Shown here: positions 32,642 to 41,835 of the stretch, one piece after another | How the letters are laid out: every line of letters begins with the position of its first letter | Numbering within the stretch: position 1 is the first letter of the stretch | Assembly (NCBI RefSeq): GCF_032678705.1 | Contig: NZ_JAVTSS010000002.1 | Location: forward strand, 992,001 to 1,056,000 | Direction of reading: 5' to 3' | From: Pedobacter frigiditerrae | GTDB lineage: Bacteria > Bacteroidota > Bacteroidia > Sphingobacteriales > Sphingobacteriaceae | DNA: 64,000 nucleotides | Made by a program: the position numbers and the translations under genes | The notes under the pieces: generated by a model | What the model was told of the DNA's origin: nothing | Databases searched by the model: none | Seen by the model: the letters and a program-made list of their open reading frames with translations, nothing else

Positions 32642-33358
32642 ATGAAGCCTTTCCGTTTGTTCTTTTTAGGCATTCTATTTTTAGTTTCTTTCCCATTTAT
32701 AAATGCTTTTGCACAACAAGAATTTATGCAAAGTGGCGTTGTATTTGAAAATGGATCAAAAATCCGTATTGCCTTAGCAGAGGTTACTAATTTACGTAAT
32801 GGCTATAGTGTTGGCACAAATGATATGGGTTTGTTTTCCATAAAATCTGCCATAGGCGATACCCTAGTTGTTATAAAAAGAGGATTTAATGATATAAGAG
32901 TTGTAGTTAGCTCTACCAAGGATATTATTTTGCAATTAAATAGGGGTGGAACCATGTTAAGTGAAGTTGTGATTAATGGTCAAGGAAAAAAACAAACGCT
33001 AGATGCCATAAAAAGAGATTTTAAAAATAAAGGCTCATTTTATGGAGGAAAGCCTCCAATACTTTCATACGTTTTGTCTCCGCTAACTGCTATTTACGAA
33101 TTATTCGGTCGCACGCCCAAAAACGCTAGGAGATTCAATAAAATGTATGTTTCTGAATTGCAAGATAGCCACGTAGACCAGCTTTTCAACAAAACAACCA
33201 TTAATAAGGAAACTGGCTTAACAGGAAAAAAGCTAGAAGATTTTATGGTTAATTATCGTCCTGATTACGAAAAAGCCAAAAACTGGACTTATTATGATAG
33301 CACAAAGTGGATTAAGGATTCTTTCAAGAATTATACGGATACTTTGAAGAAGAAGTAG
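32642..33358 (+). CDS. Secreted carboxypeptidase-like regulatory-domain protein
   Basis: 238 residues with a signal peptide (hydrophobic residues about 4-24, ending AFAQQ). Residues about 30-110 form a carboxypeptidase regulatory-like beta-sandwich (SGVVFENGSKIRIALAEVTN, YSVGTNDMGLFSIKSAIGDTL). The C-terminal half (KQTLDAIKRDFKNKG, PLTAIYELFGR) is conserved in Bacteroidota proteins of unknown role. Probably periplasmic; no enzyme motif seen. Confidence 0.8.
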   Translation: MKPFRLFFLGILFLVSFPFINAFAQQEFMQSGVVFENGSKIRIALAEVTNLRNGYSVGTNDMGLFSIKSAIGDTLVVIKRGFNDIRVVVSSTKDIILQLNRGGTMLSEVVINGQGKKQTLDAIKRDFKNKGSFYGGKPPILSYVLSPLTAIYELFGRTPKNARRFNKMYVSELQDSHVDQLFNKTTINKETGLTGKKLEDFMVNYRPDYEKAKNWTYYDSTKWIKDSFKNYTDTLKKK

Positions 33359-33363
33359 ATAAC

Positions 33364-33564
33364 CTAATTAATAGGACTCTTTCGGGTATAAATTTTAATT
33401 GCGATTAATAACCCGACCATGATTAAAATAGAAAAAAAGAAAGACAAATATGTGTTTATTGGAACTTTATGCCCGCTTGCTAAAGCCATGAACAGGAAAA
33501 AGACACAAAAGCATAATGAAAGAATAAGGGCAACTTTGAGTATATAAAGAATGTGTTGCCTCAT
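33364..33564 (-). CDS. Small two-helix membrane protein
   Basis: 66 residues with two hydrophobic segments (about 5-29 and 37-58) and a basic tail (KIYTRKSPIN). It lies 3 bp after the rnc stop in the same direction and is probably co-transcribed with rnc. Family not recognised. Confidence 0.55.
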   Translation of the reverse strand: MRQHILYILKVALILSLCFCVFFLFMALASGHKVPINTYLSFFFSILIMVGLLIAIKIYTRKSPIN

Positions 33565-33567
33565 TTA

Positions 33568-34296
33568 CTAAATCGCCAAAGACTCACAAGCTTTTTCTGC
33601 AGCTAATTTCTCTGCATTTTTCTTGTTGTAATCTCTTCCAATTCCTTGATTTTCTCCATCAACTATAGCATGAACGGTAAATAACTTAGCACTTTCACCC
33701 TCGCCATTTTCAACCATTTCGAAAGAAATATCCTTGCTATGACGTTGGCACCATTCAATTAGTTTACTCTTGAAATTAGTTTCCGTCATTTCTAAAGTAT
33801 GCACATCAATATATGGTTTAACGATACGTTTAAGTAAAAGATTTTTAGTGAAGTTATAACCTTTATCTAGGTAAACCGCCCCAATTAAAGCCTCAAAAGC
33901 ATCGCCTAACATAGAATGATGTTTGCTGGAAACACTAACTGTTTTTTGATCGTAAACGATTAATTGGTCAAAACCCATTTTACGGGCAAGTTGATTTAAA
34001 TTTGCCCTATTAACGATTTTGGAGCGCATCTCCGTTAAAAAGCCTTCTTCTTTGTAGGGATAGATTTTGAAGAGTAATTCTGCAATAACAGAACCTAGAA
34101 TAGCGTCACCTAAAAATTCTAAACGTTCGTTGCTACTTCTGCTACCATTTTTTAAAACTTTAGCCACAGAGCGATGTCTGAATGCCATTTTGTACAAAGT
34201 CACATTTCCAGGCACAAAGCCTAAAATGTTTTTAAGTTTTTTTACAAACTCTTTGTTGGGCGATAAGTAAAGTTTATATAAGTTGAAAAACGGCAT
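33568..34296 (-). CDS. rnc: ribonuclease III
   Basis: Double-strand-specific RNase for rRNA and other RNA processing. Signature NERLEFLGDAILG (about 57-69) with the catalytic Glu/Asp, second acidic site GDAFEALIGAVYLDKG, and a C-terminal double-stranded-RNA-binding domain (FKSKLIEWCQ ... KKNAEKLAAEKACESL). 242 residues. Downstream of acpP-fabF, as in many bacteria. Confidence 0.96.
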   Translation of the reverse strand: MPFFNLYKLYLSPNKEFVKKLKNILGFVPGNVTLYKMAFRHRSVAKVLKNGSRSSNERLEFLGDAILGSVIAELLFKIYPYKEEGFLTEMRSKIVNRANLNQLARKMGFDQLIVYDQKTVSVSSKHHSMLGDAFEALIGAVYLDKGYNFTKNLLLKRIVKPYIDVHTLEMTETNFKSKLIEWCQRHSKDISFEMVENGEGESAKLFTVHAIVDGENQGIGRDYNKKNAEKLAAEKACESLAI

Positions 34297-34378
34297 TAAA
34301 TCTTATAACAAAAAATTAAAAGGTGCTATGTAATGTATAAATATACAATACAAATATCAACAAAGATAGTTTATTAGG

Positions 34379-35632
34379 TTAACCTTCGTATTTTTTGAAA
34401 ATAACAGACGCATTATGACCACCAAATCCAAAAGTATTACTTTGAGCCGCACGAATAGTACGTTTTTGAGCCTTATTAAATGTGAAATTTAACTTTGGAT
34501 CAAACTCTGGATCATCAGTAAAGTGATTGATAGTTGGTGGAACAATGTCATTTTGAACCGCTAGAATTGTAGCAATTGCTTCAATAGCACCTGCTGCACC
34601 TAGTAAGTGTCCTGTCATAGATTTAGTCGAGCTAATGTTTAAATTATAAGCATCTTCTCCAAATAAATCTACAATCGCTCTGCTTTCGCTAACATCTCCA
34701 AGCGGAGTAGACGTTCCATGGACATTGATGTAATCAATATCTGCGGTTGTCAATTTAGCATCTCTTAAAGCATTAGACATTACTAGTTTAGCGCCTAAAC
34801 CTTGTGGATGTGGAGCTGTAATGTGATTTGCATCAGCACTCATGCCACCACCTACAATTTCTGCATAGATTTTAGCGCCACGAGCTTTAGCATGTTCTAA
34901 TTCTTCTAAAATAATGGTGCCGGCACCTTCACCAGCAACAAAACCTTCTCTATCCTTATCAAAAGGACGTGAGGCTGTTTTAGGGTCGTCATTTCTAGTA
35001 GAAAGTGCATGCATCGCGTTGAAACCGCCAATTCCTGCTTCGTTGATAATAGCTTCCGAACCACCACTAATAATAATGTCAGCAATATCCAAACGGATGT
35101 AGTTGAAAGCATCAATCATGGCATTAGTTGCAGATGCACAAGCCGAAACAGTTGAGAAATTTGGTCCTCTTAAGCCATATTTCATAGAAATGTGACCAGG
35201 AGCAATGTCAATAATTACTTTTGGAATAAAGAATGGATTGATCCTTGGAGTACCATCGCCCAAAAAGAAAGTTTTCATCTCTTCTTGGAATGTTTTAAAA
35301 CCGCCAATACCCGATCCCCAGATAACGCCTACACGGTTGGTGTCGATTTTTTCCCAATCGTAACCACCATCTTTTACGGCTTCAGCTGTAGATACCAAGG
35401 CATATTGCACAAATGGATCTAATTTGCGAGCTTCTTTTTTATCCAAATGATCTTCAGGATTGAAGTTTTTTAACTCGCACGCAAACTTTGTTTTGAACTT
35501 TTCTGTATCAAAACCTGTAATTGGCCCAGCGCCGCTCACACCATTAACCAACCCATCCCAGAATTCTGGAACAGTATTGCCAATTGGAGTGAGCGCACCT
35601 AAACCTGTAACTACTACTCTTTTTAATTCCAT
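34379..35632 (-). CDS. fabF: beta-ketoacyl-ACP synthase II
   Basis: Fatty-acid chain-elongating condensing enzyme. Nucleophile Cys165 in VSACASATNAM, His in NVHGTSTPLGD (near 305) and His in STKSMTGHLLGAAGA (near 341) complete the Cys-His-His triad; GFGGHNASV is near the C-terminus. 417 residues. It starts 28 bp after acpP and is followed by rnc, forming acpP-fabF-rnc. Confidence 0.97.
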   Translation of the reverse strand: MELKRVVVTGLGALTPIGNTVPEFWDGLVNGVSGAGPITGFDTEKFKTKFACELKNFNPEDHLDKKEARKLDPFVQYALVSTAEAVKDGGYDWEKIDTNRVGVIWGSGIGGFKTFQEEMKTFFLGDGTPRINPFFIPKVIIDIAPGHISMKYGLRGPNFSTVSACASATNAMIDAFNYIRLDIADIIISGGSEAIINEAGIGGFNAMHALSTRNDDPKTASRPFDKDREGFVAGEGAGTIILEELEHAKARGAKIYAEIVGGGMSADANHITAPHPQGLGAKLVMSNALRDAKLTTADIDYINVHGTSTPLGDVSESRAIVDLFGEDAYNLNISSTKSMTGHLLGAAGAIEAIATILAVQNDIVPPTINHFTDDPEFDPKLNFTFNKAQKRTIRAAQSNTFGFGGHNASVIFKKYEG

Positions 35633-35660
35633 TTATACGTATTGTACGGAAAGCGTATTT

Positions 35661-35897
35661 TTACTTAACGTTTTTTTCTAAATAAGCAACAGCTTGACCT
35701 ACAGTACCGATAGTTTCAGCCTGATCATCAGGAATTGCAACATTGAATTCTTTTTCAAATTCCATAATCAATTCTACAGTATCCAAAGAATCTGCACCTA
35801 GATCATTCGTGAAAGACGCTTCTGGCGTAACTTCGCTTTCATCAACACCTAGTTTTTCTACAATGATAGCCTTAACTCTTGAAGCAATATCAGACAT
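35661..35897 (-). CDS. acpP: acyl carrier protein
   Basis: 78-residue acidic carrier for growing fatty acids. The phosphopantetheine attachment residue is Ser37 in [11 protein letters not shown]. First gene of the acpP-fabF-rnc unit. Confidence 0.97.
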   Translation of the reverse strand: MSDIASRVKAIIVEKLGVDESEVTPEASFTNDLGADSLDTVELIMEFEKEFNVAIPDDQAETIGTVGQAVAYLEKNVK

Positions 35898-36055
35898 AAT
35901 TTTATAATTTAATGGTTAAATAATTCTGTGCAAAGAAAAATAAAATTCTAACACTTTTCAAATGTTTTTATTTCTCAATCAATTTTAATCTTTTTATTTC
36001 AAACTTAATGTAAAATTAGTTTTATAATTTCGTAATTCTAAAAAAATATTACGTT

Positions 36056-36475
36056 TTGAACAAAACTTATTTAAAACTGTCTTTAGACCTTGATTTTGTT
36101 TTAATAGCCATAACGGCAGCTGTAAAAGATTATATCCTCTGCCATAAGATAAATAAAAGCCTAGAGTTTGAGTTCGAAAAGACTGAGGATCACGAAGTTT
36201 ACTATAATATTGATGAAGCTCCACTTTCATTTTCTAGGTTTTATTATTTTGTAGAACAAGGTGAAATTGAATATTATTTGGTTAACAATCGAAATCCAGA
36301 AGGGTTTTTAATTCCTGAAATGAACAAAGTTGATTTTTTTATAATAATACAACAGTATGTAGATAAAGAAGATCTTAATTTTATTTTGACTAGATTAAAC
36401 AAACTGCCTGATATTCAGGTGGCTGCACAGATAAATCCACTTAAATTAAAGTCAAAAGAAAATTTGGTAATGTAA
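36056..36475 (+). CDS. IPExxxVDY family protein
   Basis: 139-residue Bacteroidota-specific protein named for the motif seen here as IPEMNKVDFF (about 93-102; F replaces the final Y). It starts at TTG 36056, as no ATG precedes the conserved part (LKLSLDLDFVLIAITA). It lies directly before pyk, which is its common position in the phylum, but a separate promoter separates them here. Function unknown. Confidence 0.8.
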   Translation: MNKTYLKLSLDLDFVLIAITAAVKDYILCHKINKSLEFEFEKTEDHEVYYNIDEAPLSFSRFYYFVEQGEIEYYLVNNRNPEGFLIPEMNKVDFFIIIQQYVDKEDLNFILTRLNKLPDIQVAAQINPLKLKSKENLVM

Positions 36476-36483
36476 ATTTTATA

Positions 36484-36512
36484 TTGTTAGTGTATTAAAT
36501 ACACTATATTTG
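36484..36512 (+). promoter_or_regulatory. pyk promoter (TTG-N18-TATATTTG)
   Basis: TTG at 36484-36486 and TATATTTG at 36505-36512 match the Bacteroidota -33/-7 consensus with an 18-nt spacer. It starts 9 bp after the IPExxxVDY stop codon and implies a leader of about 95 nt for pyk. Confidence 0.6.
36488..36506. promoter_or_regulatory. 19-bp perfect palindrome inside the pyk promoter
   Basis: TAGTGTATT-A-AATACACTA fills the spacer between the -33 and -7 boxes. A repressor bound here would block RNA polymerase. The regulator is unknown; a related half-site (GTGTATTAAA) occurs upstream of the GH3 gene at 42627-42645. Confidence 0.55.
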
Positions 36513-36612
36513 AATCTAAATAAAACCAAAATATAACATAAACAGTTAGATAAAACATCGTTTATTTCTACAATAACGCCTTTTTGTTTTATCATTTAAT
36601 AGAAATAAATAA

Positions 36613-38043
36613 ATGAAACCTTTTCATTCAAGAACAAAAATTGTAGCCACTTTAGGCCCAGCATCAGCTAAACCAGACGTTTTGTATAGCATGTTTAATG
36701 CAGGATTAGATGTTTGCCGTTTAAATTTTTCACATGGTTCTCAAGCAGATCACCAAGAAGTTTTAGATACCATTCGTAGCATCAATAAAAAATATAAATA
36801 TAACGTTGGTATTCTTGCCGATTTACAAGGTCCAAAAATTAGAATTGGAACGGTAAAAGACGGTGGTATTCACTTAGTTAACGGTAAACGCACAGTTATT
36901 ACTACTCAAGAATGTGTTGGTAATGAGGAGCGTATTTACATCACTTATGAAAACTTTCCACAAGATGTGAAAGCAGGAGAAATTATCCTTTTAGATGACG
37001 GTAAATTACAAATGCGTGTAATTGAAACAAATTATAAGGATGAAGTAGTTTGTGAAATAGTTCACGGAGGAATTTTAACTTCGAGAAAAGGAGTAAACCT
37101 TCCAAATACTAAGGTTTCCATCCCTTCATTAACTATTGAAGATCGTAAAAACCTAGAATTTGTTCTTGAGAATGATGTGGAATGGATCGGTTTATCATTT
37201 GTTCGTAATGCAGAAGACATCATCGAATTAAAAGATATTATTAAAGCTCGTGGTAAAAAAGCAAGAGTAATTGCAAAAATTGAAAAGCCAGAGGCAATTG
37301 CAAATATCGATGAAATTATTGCAGTATCTGATGCAATTATGGTTGCACGTGGAGACCTTGGAGTTGAAATGCCAATGGAAGAAGTGCCATTGTTGCAAAA
37401 AATGATTGTAAAAAAATGTAGAGCAGCTTCTAAGCCAGTTATTATTGCTACGCAGATGTTAGAGAGTATGATTACTACTCCTCGTCCAACTCGTGCAGAA
37501 GTAAATGACGTAGCTAACTCTGTTCTAGATGGTGCAGATGCAGTAATGCTAAGTGGAGAAACTTCGGTTGGAGAATTTCCGCTAATCGTTATTGAAACGA
37601 TGCAGAAAATCATTTCTAACATAGAAGATAATAATTACTCTTTCCATGTTGAGAAATATTTAAATAAGGATTCTAAAAGCTTTTTAGCCGATGCGGTTTG
37701 CGATTCTGCCTGTTTCTTGGCAAAACAAACCAATGCAGTTGGTATCGTTTCAATGACATCAAGCGGTTATACTGCTTTTGAGCTTTCGAGCCACAGACCA
37801 CAAGCGCCTATATTTATTTTTACGAGTAATGAAGGAATGTTAAATACATTGAGTTTAATTTGGGGAGTAAGAGGTTTTTACTACGATAAATTTGAAACTA
37901 CTGATGATACTATTACCGATGTAAATGATGTTTTGAAGAAAAATAAATTAATCAAAAAAGGTGATATCGTGATTAATTCGGCTTCAATTCCGTTGCATGC
38001 CAAAGGCAAAACGAATATGATTAAAGTTACTGTTGTAGAATAA
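36613..38043 (+). CDS. pyk: pyruvate kinase
   Basis: Last step of glycolysis, phosphoenolpyruvate to pyruvate. RTKIVATLGPAS (7-18), CRLNFSHGS, ILADLQGPKIRIG, the active-site MVARGDLGVEMP and ATQMLESMITTPRPTRAEVNDVANSVLDG are all present, followed by the C-terminal regulatory domain. 476 residues. A terminator follows at 38068. Confidence 0.97.
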   Translation: MKPFHSRTKIVATLGPASAKPDVLYSMFNAGLDVCRLNFSHGSQADHQEVLDTIRSINKKYKYNVGILADLQGPKIRIGTVKDGGIHLVNGKRTVITTQECVGNEERIYITYENFPQDVKAGEIILLDDGKLQMRVIETNYKDEVVCEIVHGGILTSRKGVNLPNTKVSIPSLTIEDRKNLEFVLENDVEWIGLSFVRNAEDIIELKDIIKARGKKARVIAKIEKPEAIANIDEIIAVSDAIMVARGDLGVEMPMEEVPLLQKMIVKKCRAASKPVIIATQMLESMITTPRPTRAEVNDVANSVLDGADAVMLSGETSVGEFPLIVIETMQKIISNIEDNNYSFHVEKYLNKDSKSFLADAVCDSACFLAKQTNAVGIVSMTSSGYTAFELSSHRPQAPIFIFTSNEGMLNTLSLIWGVRGFYYDKFETTDDTITDVNDVLKKNKLIKKGDIVINSASIPLHAKGKTNMIKVTVVE

Positions 38044-38067
38044 ATCTAACCAAATATAATAATGAGG

Positions 38068-38096
38068 TGCCCTTGCTTAACGCTTGGGCATTTTTT
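38068..38096 (+). terminator. Rho-independent terminator of pyk
   Basis: TGCCC (38068-38072) and GGGCA (38086-38090) form a stem that an inner GC/GC pair may extend, followed by six T. It is 25 bp past the stop codon. Confidence 0.85.
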
Positions 38097-38188
38097 GTAT
38101 AGTCAATTTGAATAATGTATTATTCCTAATACTTTAAAGGCGATTAGTTGAAATAATTTATTTTTATACCCTACTAAATAATAAGCAT

Positions 38189-40345
38189 ATGAATAAATAT
38201 TTACTTACAGTAACAGTTACCGCTTTGTCATTTGCTGTAAAGGCCCAACATGGCGTTATTACTGCTAAGGATTATGAGCGGGCAGAAGGCTTTATGGCTT
38301 ATAATACGGCACAATACATTGATCGTTCAGGCATAAATCCAAACTATATTGATGGTACAGATAAATTCTGGTATACTGTTAGGAGTCAAAATGGTACAGA
38401 AACTTATTTGGTAGATCCGAGCAAAAAAACCAAAACCTTAACTACCGAATATAAAGATACTCCATCTGGGCAAGGTGGAGGCAGGAGATTTGGAGGTGGT
38501 GCAAATGGAGTTATATCGCCCGATGGCAAAAAAATAGTTTTTATAAAAGATTGGAATTTATGGGTACGTGATATTGCTACCAAAAAGGAAACCCAATTAA
38601 CTACAGATGGGATAAAAGATTACGGTTATGCAACTGATAACGCTGGTTGGACAATGAGTGATGGTCCAATTGTACGTTGGTCGCCAGATTCAAAAAAGGT
38701 TGCTACTTTTCAGCAGGATCAAAGAAACGTAAGCGACATGTATTTAGTAACAACAAATGTTGGCGCTCCAGTTTTAAAGGCTTGGAAATACCCGTTGCCA
38801 GGTGATAAGGTAATTGCGACGATAAGAAGAGTAATCATCGATGTAGAAAATGCAAAAGTAATCAGCTTAAATATTCCACCAGATACGCACAGAGCAACTT
38901 TGAGTGATGATATTGCAAGCAGCGGAACTTTCGATGACATCGATTGGAAAGCTGATGGTTCGGAAATGGCATTTCTATCAACTTCAAGAGATCATAAAAA
39001 CGAAAAATTCCGCATTGCGGATGCAACTACAGGAGCTGTTAGAGAAATTTTTGAGGAAACAGTGAAAACACAATTTGAATCTGGTAGAGGAGTGATTAAC
39101 TGGCGATATTTACCAGCAACTAAAGAAATTCTTTGGTATTCTGAACGAGATAATTGGGGCCATATGTATCTGTATGATGCAACCACGGGAAAATTAAAAA
39201 ATCAAATTACCAAAGGAGATTGGTTGGTAACAAGATTAGTAAAAGTTGATGAGAAAAACCGTGTTTTGTACTTTATGGGATGTGGTCGTGAACCAGGTAA
39301 TCCATATTTTGGTTATTTCTATAAGATTGGATTTGATGGTAAAGGGCTAACTTTATTAACGCCAGATGCTGGAAATCATACCATTTCTTTATCGCCAACG
39401 AGCAATTATTTTTTAGATACTTACTCTACTCCAGAAACGCCAGCAACAATGGCTTACAGAGATATTAAAGGCAAATTGGTTACAGCATTAGAAAAAACAG
39501 ACGTTTCGAGACTAATTGCCAGAGGCTGGAAAGCACCAATTGCTGTTAGCACAAAAGGTGGCGATGGTAAAACCGATGTTTACGGTTTGATATTTACACC
39601 AACCAAAATGGACCCAAATAAAAAATATCCTGTTATCGATTATATTTATCCTGGTCCGCAGGGTGGGAGCGTAGGAAGCTGGTCTTTCTCTGCATCAAGA
39701 GGCGATCATCAAGCTTTAGCTGAATTAGGTTTTATCGTGGTGATGATTGAAGGAACAAGTAATCCATTCCGTTCAAAAGCATTTCATGACATGAGTTATG
39801 GTAATATGGCCGAAAATACTTTGCCAGATCAAATTGCAGCCATTAGAACTTTAGCTAAGACTTATCCAATTGATACAAATAAAGTAGGCATTTGGGGTCA
39901 TTCTGGTGGTGGTTTTGCAACAGCCGCTGCCATGTTCCGTTATCCAGATTTCTTTAAAGTTGGTATTGCAGAATCAGGTAACCATGACAACCGTAACTAC
40001 GAGGATGATTGGGGCGAAAGATACAATGGTTTAGTAGAAAATTCTGATTATGAGAAACAAGCCAATCAGAATTATGCGAAAAACTTAAAAGGAAAGCTAA
40101 TGTTAGCGCATGGAATGATGGATAATAACGTACCTCCATCAAATACAATGTTAGTAGTTGATGCATTAATTAAAGCAAATAAGAGTTTCGATTTATTAGT
40201 GTTCCCTAACAGCGCCCATGGTTTTGGTGCTTATTCACCTTATATGATGCGTAGACGTTGGGACTATTTTGTGCAGAATTTGTTAAATATGGAGCCGCCA
40301 AAAGATTATTTATTGGGTGGTGCACAACAGAGACCCAGAAATTAA
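38189..40345 (+). CDS. S9 family peptidase, dipeptidyl-peptidase IV-like
   Basis: 718-residue exported serine peptidase. A signal peptide (MNKYLLTVTVTALSFAVKAQ), a DPP IV-type N-terminal beta-propeller (about 90-470: SPDGKKIVFIKDWNLWVRD, RWSPDSKKVATFQQD) and a C-terminal hydrolase domain with Ser572 in GHSGGG, Asp in HGMMDNNVPP and His in NSAHGFG. It probably removes N-terminal dipeptides in the periplasm. Confidence 0.93.
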   Translation: MNKYLLTVTVTALSFAVKAQHGVITAKDYERAEGFMAYNTAQYIDRSGINPNYIDGTDKFWYTVRSQNGTETYLVDPSKKTKTLTTEYKDTPSGQGGGRRFGGGANGVISPDGKKIVFIKDWNLWVRDIATKKETQLTTDGIKDYGYATDNAGWTMSDGPIVRWSPDSKKVATFQQDQRNVSDMYLVTTNVGAPVLKAWKYPLPGDKVIATIRRVIIDVENAKVISLNIPPDTHRATLSDDIASSGTFDDIDWKADGSEMAFLSTSRDHKNEKFRIADATTGAVREIFEETVKTQFESGRGVINWRYLPATKEILWYSERDNWGHMYLYDATTGKLKNQITKGDWLVTRLVKVDEKNRVLYFMGCGREPGNPYFGYFYKIGFDGKGLTLLTPDAGNHTISLSPTSNYFLDTYSTPETPATMAYRDIKGKLVTALEKTDVSRLIARGWKAPIAVSTKGGDGKTDVYGLIFTPTKMDPNKKYPVIDYIYPGPQGGSVGSWSFSASRGDHQALAELGFIVVMIEGTSNPFRSKAFHDMSYGNMAENTLPDQIAAIRTLAKTYPIDTNKVGIWGHSGGGFATAAAMFRYPDFFKVGIAESGNHDNRNYEDDWGERYNGLVENSDYEKQANQNYAKNLKGKLMLAHGMMDNNVPPSNTMLVVDALIKANKSFDLLVFPNSAHGFGAYSPYMMRRRWDYFVQNLLNMEPPKDYLLGGAQQRPRN

Positions 40346-40392
40346 TAAGAAAAGATAAAATTAAATCCTCAATCAGAAATGGTAGGGATTTT

Positions 40393-40614
40393 TTATTTCG
40401 TGTCGTCTTTCTTCTTTACATGGTCTGCTAATTCATAACCTTTTCTCTCTTCATTTTTATCCTTATCTAAAAAAAGCAAAACGATTAGAGAAATAATTGG
40501 TATTAAGAAGGAGATAAAAAACCAAAACCAAAAACTTTTGCCCATGCTGTGTGCATAAACGCCCGCAACGGTCTGAGGGATTAGCATCACACATAACAAT
40601 AGTAATTCTGGCAT
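40393..40614 (-). CDS. Small membrane protein with two hydrophobic helices
   Basis: 73 residues from ATG 40614 (MPELLLLCVMLIPQTVAG). Two hydrophobic segments (about 2-20 and 25-48) followed by a charged cytosolic tail (DKDKNEERKGYELADHVKKK). Similar short proteins are widespread in Bacteroidota and have no known function. Confidence 0.6.
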   Translation of the reverse strand: MPELLLLCVMLIPQTVAGVYAHSMGKSFWFWFFISFLIPIISLIVLLFLDKDKNEERKGYELADHVKKKDDTK

Positions 40615-40667
40615 AAGGAACAAAAGTAAATATTAAGGGTTAAATTAGCATCAATCTAATTTAAATT

Positions 40668-41339
40668 ATGGAATCGAAAATAAGAGCAATTATTACTGGC
40701 GTAACTGGTATGGTTGGCGAAGGCGTGTTGTATGAGTGTTTAAACAGCGATAAAGTTGAAGCTATTTTAGTCATCAATAGAAAACCCTGTGGTTATAGTC
40801 ATCCAAAATTAAAAGAAATTATTCATCAAGATTTTTTCGACTTTTCTACAATAGAAAATCAATTAACAGATTATAATGCGTGTTATTTTTGTTTGGGCGT
40901 TACTTCTGTTGGCAAGGATAAAGACGAATATTATAAAATGACCTATACTTTAACTATGCATGTTGCAGAAACATTAAGCAAGTTAAATAACGACATGACG
41001 TTTTGTTATGTATCTGGAGCGGGAACAAATAGTAGCGAAAAGGGAGGGATAAATTGGGCGATTGTGAAAGGTAAAACTGAAAATGATTTAATGGAACTGC
41101 CATTTAATCAAGTTTTTAATTTTCGTCCTGGAATAATAAAACCAACCAAAGGTTTAAAATATACCCATGGTTTTTATAAAGTATTCATGTGGCTGTTCCC
41201 AATTTTAAAGGCCATCAACACAAATAGCTTTGTAAGTTTAAAGGAAATGGGCTTGGCAATGATAAATACCGCAAATGGTGTTAATCAACGAAAGATTTTA
41301 GAGGTGAAGGATATTATTGCCTTAGCTAAGGAAGGTTAA
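40668..41339 (+). CDS. NAD(P)-binding Rossmann-fold protein, epimerase-like
   Basis: 223 residues. Glycine-rich nucleotide motif TGVTGMVGEGVLYE (9-22), with VINRKP as the adenine-ribose strand, followed by YFCLGVTSVGKD and a YVSGAGTNSSEKGGINWAIVKGKTE block where Ser and Lys may be catalytic. The SDR Tyr is replaced by Trp/Ile context, so oxidoreductase activity is uncertain. Alone in its unit, with a terminator directly after the stop. Confidence 0.8.
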   Translation: MESKIRAIITGVTGMVGEGVLYECLNSDKVEAILVINRKPCGYSHPKLKEIIHQDFFDFSTIENQLTDYNACYFCLGVTSVGKDKDEYYKMTYTLTMHVAETLSKLNNDMTFCYVSGAGTNSSEKGGINWAIVKGKTENDLMELPFNQVFNFRPGIIKPTKGLKYTHGFYKVFMWLFPILKAINTNSFVSLKEMGLAMINTANGVNQRKILEVKDIIALAKEG

Positions 41340-41343
41340 ATAA

Positions 41344-41370
41344 AAAGCATCAGTTTTTTGCTGATGCTTT
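41344..41370 (+). terminator. Hairpin after the Rossmann-fold gene
   Basis: AAAGCATCAG and CTGATGCTTT form a perfect 10-bp stem with a T-rich 7-nt loop, starting 4 bp past the stop codon. Confidence 0.75.
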
Positions 41371-41398
41371 ATCTCTGTTGTTCTATGCGATTTTCGTC

Positions 41399-41455
41399 AT
41401 GCTGAATTTATTTCAGCATCTGGCTTGCAGTAAAGACCCTGAAATGAATTCAGGG
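41399..41455. repeat. Double-hairpin intergenic repeat
   Basis: ATGCTGAA/TTCAGCAT (41399-41419) and CCCTGAA/TTCAGGG (41437-41455) are perfect short stems in the GTCATGCTGAA style of family A repeats. Confidence 0.7.
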
Positions 41456-41475
41456 AGACGGAACGTCTTTAAGGA

Positions 41476-41649
41476 TTATTGTCCTCTTTTTCGTTGATTA
41501 TCTTTATTTGAGGTTTGGTCCGACCGTTGTCCTCCTCCATTAGTTATACCATTTTCCTTTTTATCCAATTTAGGGTTATGGTTAGCTCTATCGGCTTTTG
41601 AACCTCCTTGTACAGTTGGATTGTTTTTTGGCGTGCTTACATCTTTCAT
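41476..41649 (-). CDS. Small hydrophilic, Asn/Lys/Gly-rich protein
   Basis: 57 codons from ATG 41649 to TAA at 41476: MKDVSTPKNNPTVQGGSKAD ... NKDNQRKRGQ. It has no hydrophobic segment and looks intrinsically disordered. Short disordered proteins of this type are common in Sphingobacteriaceae. Codon use is gene-like and no repeat covers the ORF, but I cannot name a family. Confidence 0.5.
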   Translation of the reverse strand: MKDVSTPKNNPTVQGGSKADRANHNPKLDKKENGITNGGGQRSDQTSNKDNQRKRGQ

Positions 41650-41786
41650 AGCTATATGTTTTAGGTTATTAATATGTAGAGCGATGTTATTATAACCTTT
41701 TGAAAGAGGATATTGTTTTAACAGATTTTGTTAGCATGGCCATTTCCCGAAGTAAATCAGGACTAAGGGACGCACTCTAAACAAAA

Positions 41787-41811
41787 AAGACCATCTTATA
41801 AAGACGGTCTT
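41787..41811 (-). terminator. Terminator of the outer-membrane beta-barrel gene
   Basis: AAGACC and GGTCTT pair, with TC/GA continuing after one mismatch; on the minus strand the stem is followed by TTTTTTG. About 25 bp past the stop at 41836. Confidence 0.7.
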
Positions 41812-41835
41812 AAAATTTTTTAAGTAATTAGTAGA

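Noticed and set aside
37062..37622. 186-codon minus-strand frame within pyk
   Set aside because: Complete overlap with the well-conserved pyk coding sequence; Ser/Thr/Ile-rich shadow.
40346..40392. Weak hairpin AATCCT/AGGGATT followed by T-run between convergent genes
   Set aside because: Short stem with a bulge; may terminate transcription but is not clear enough to list.
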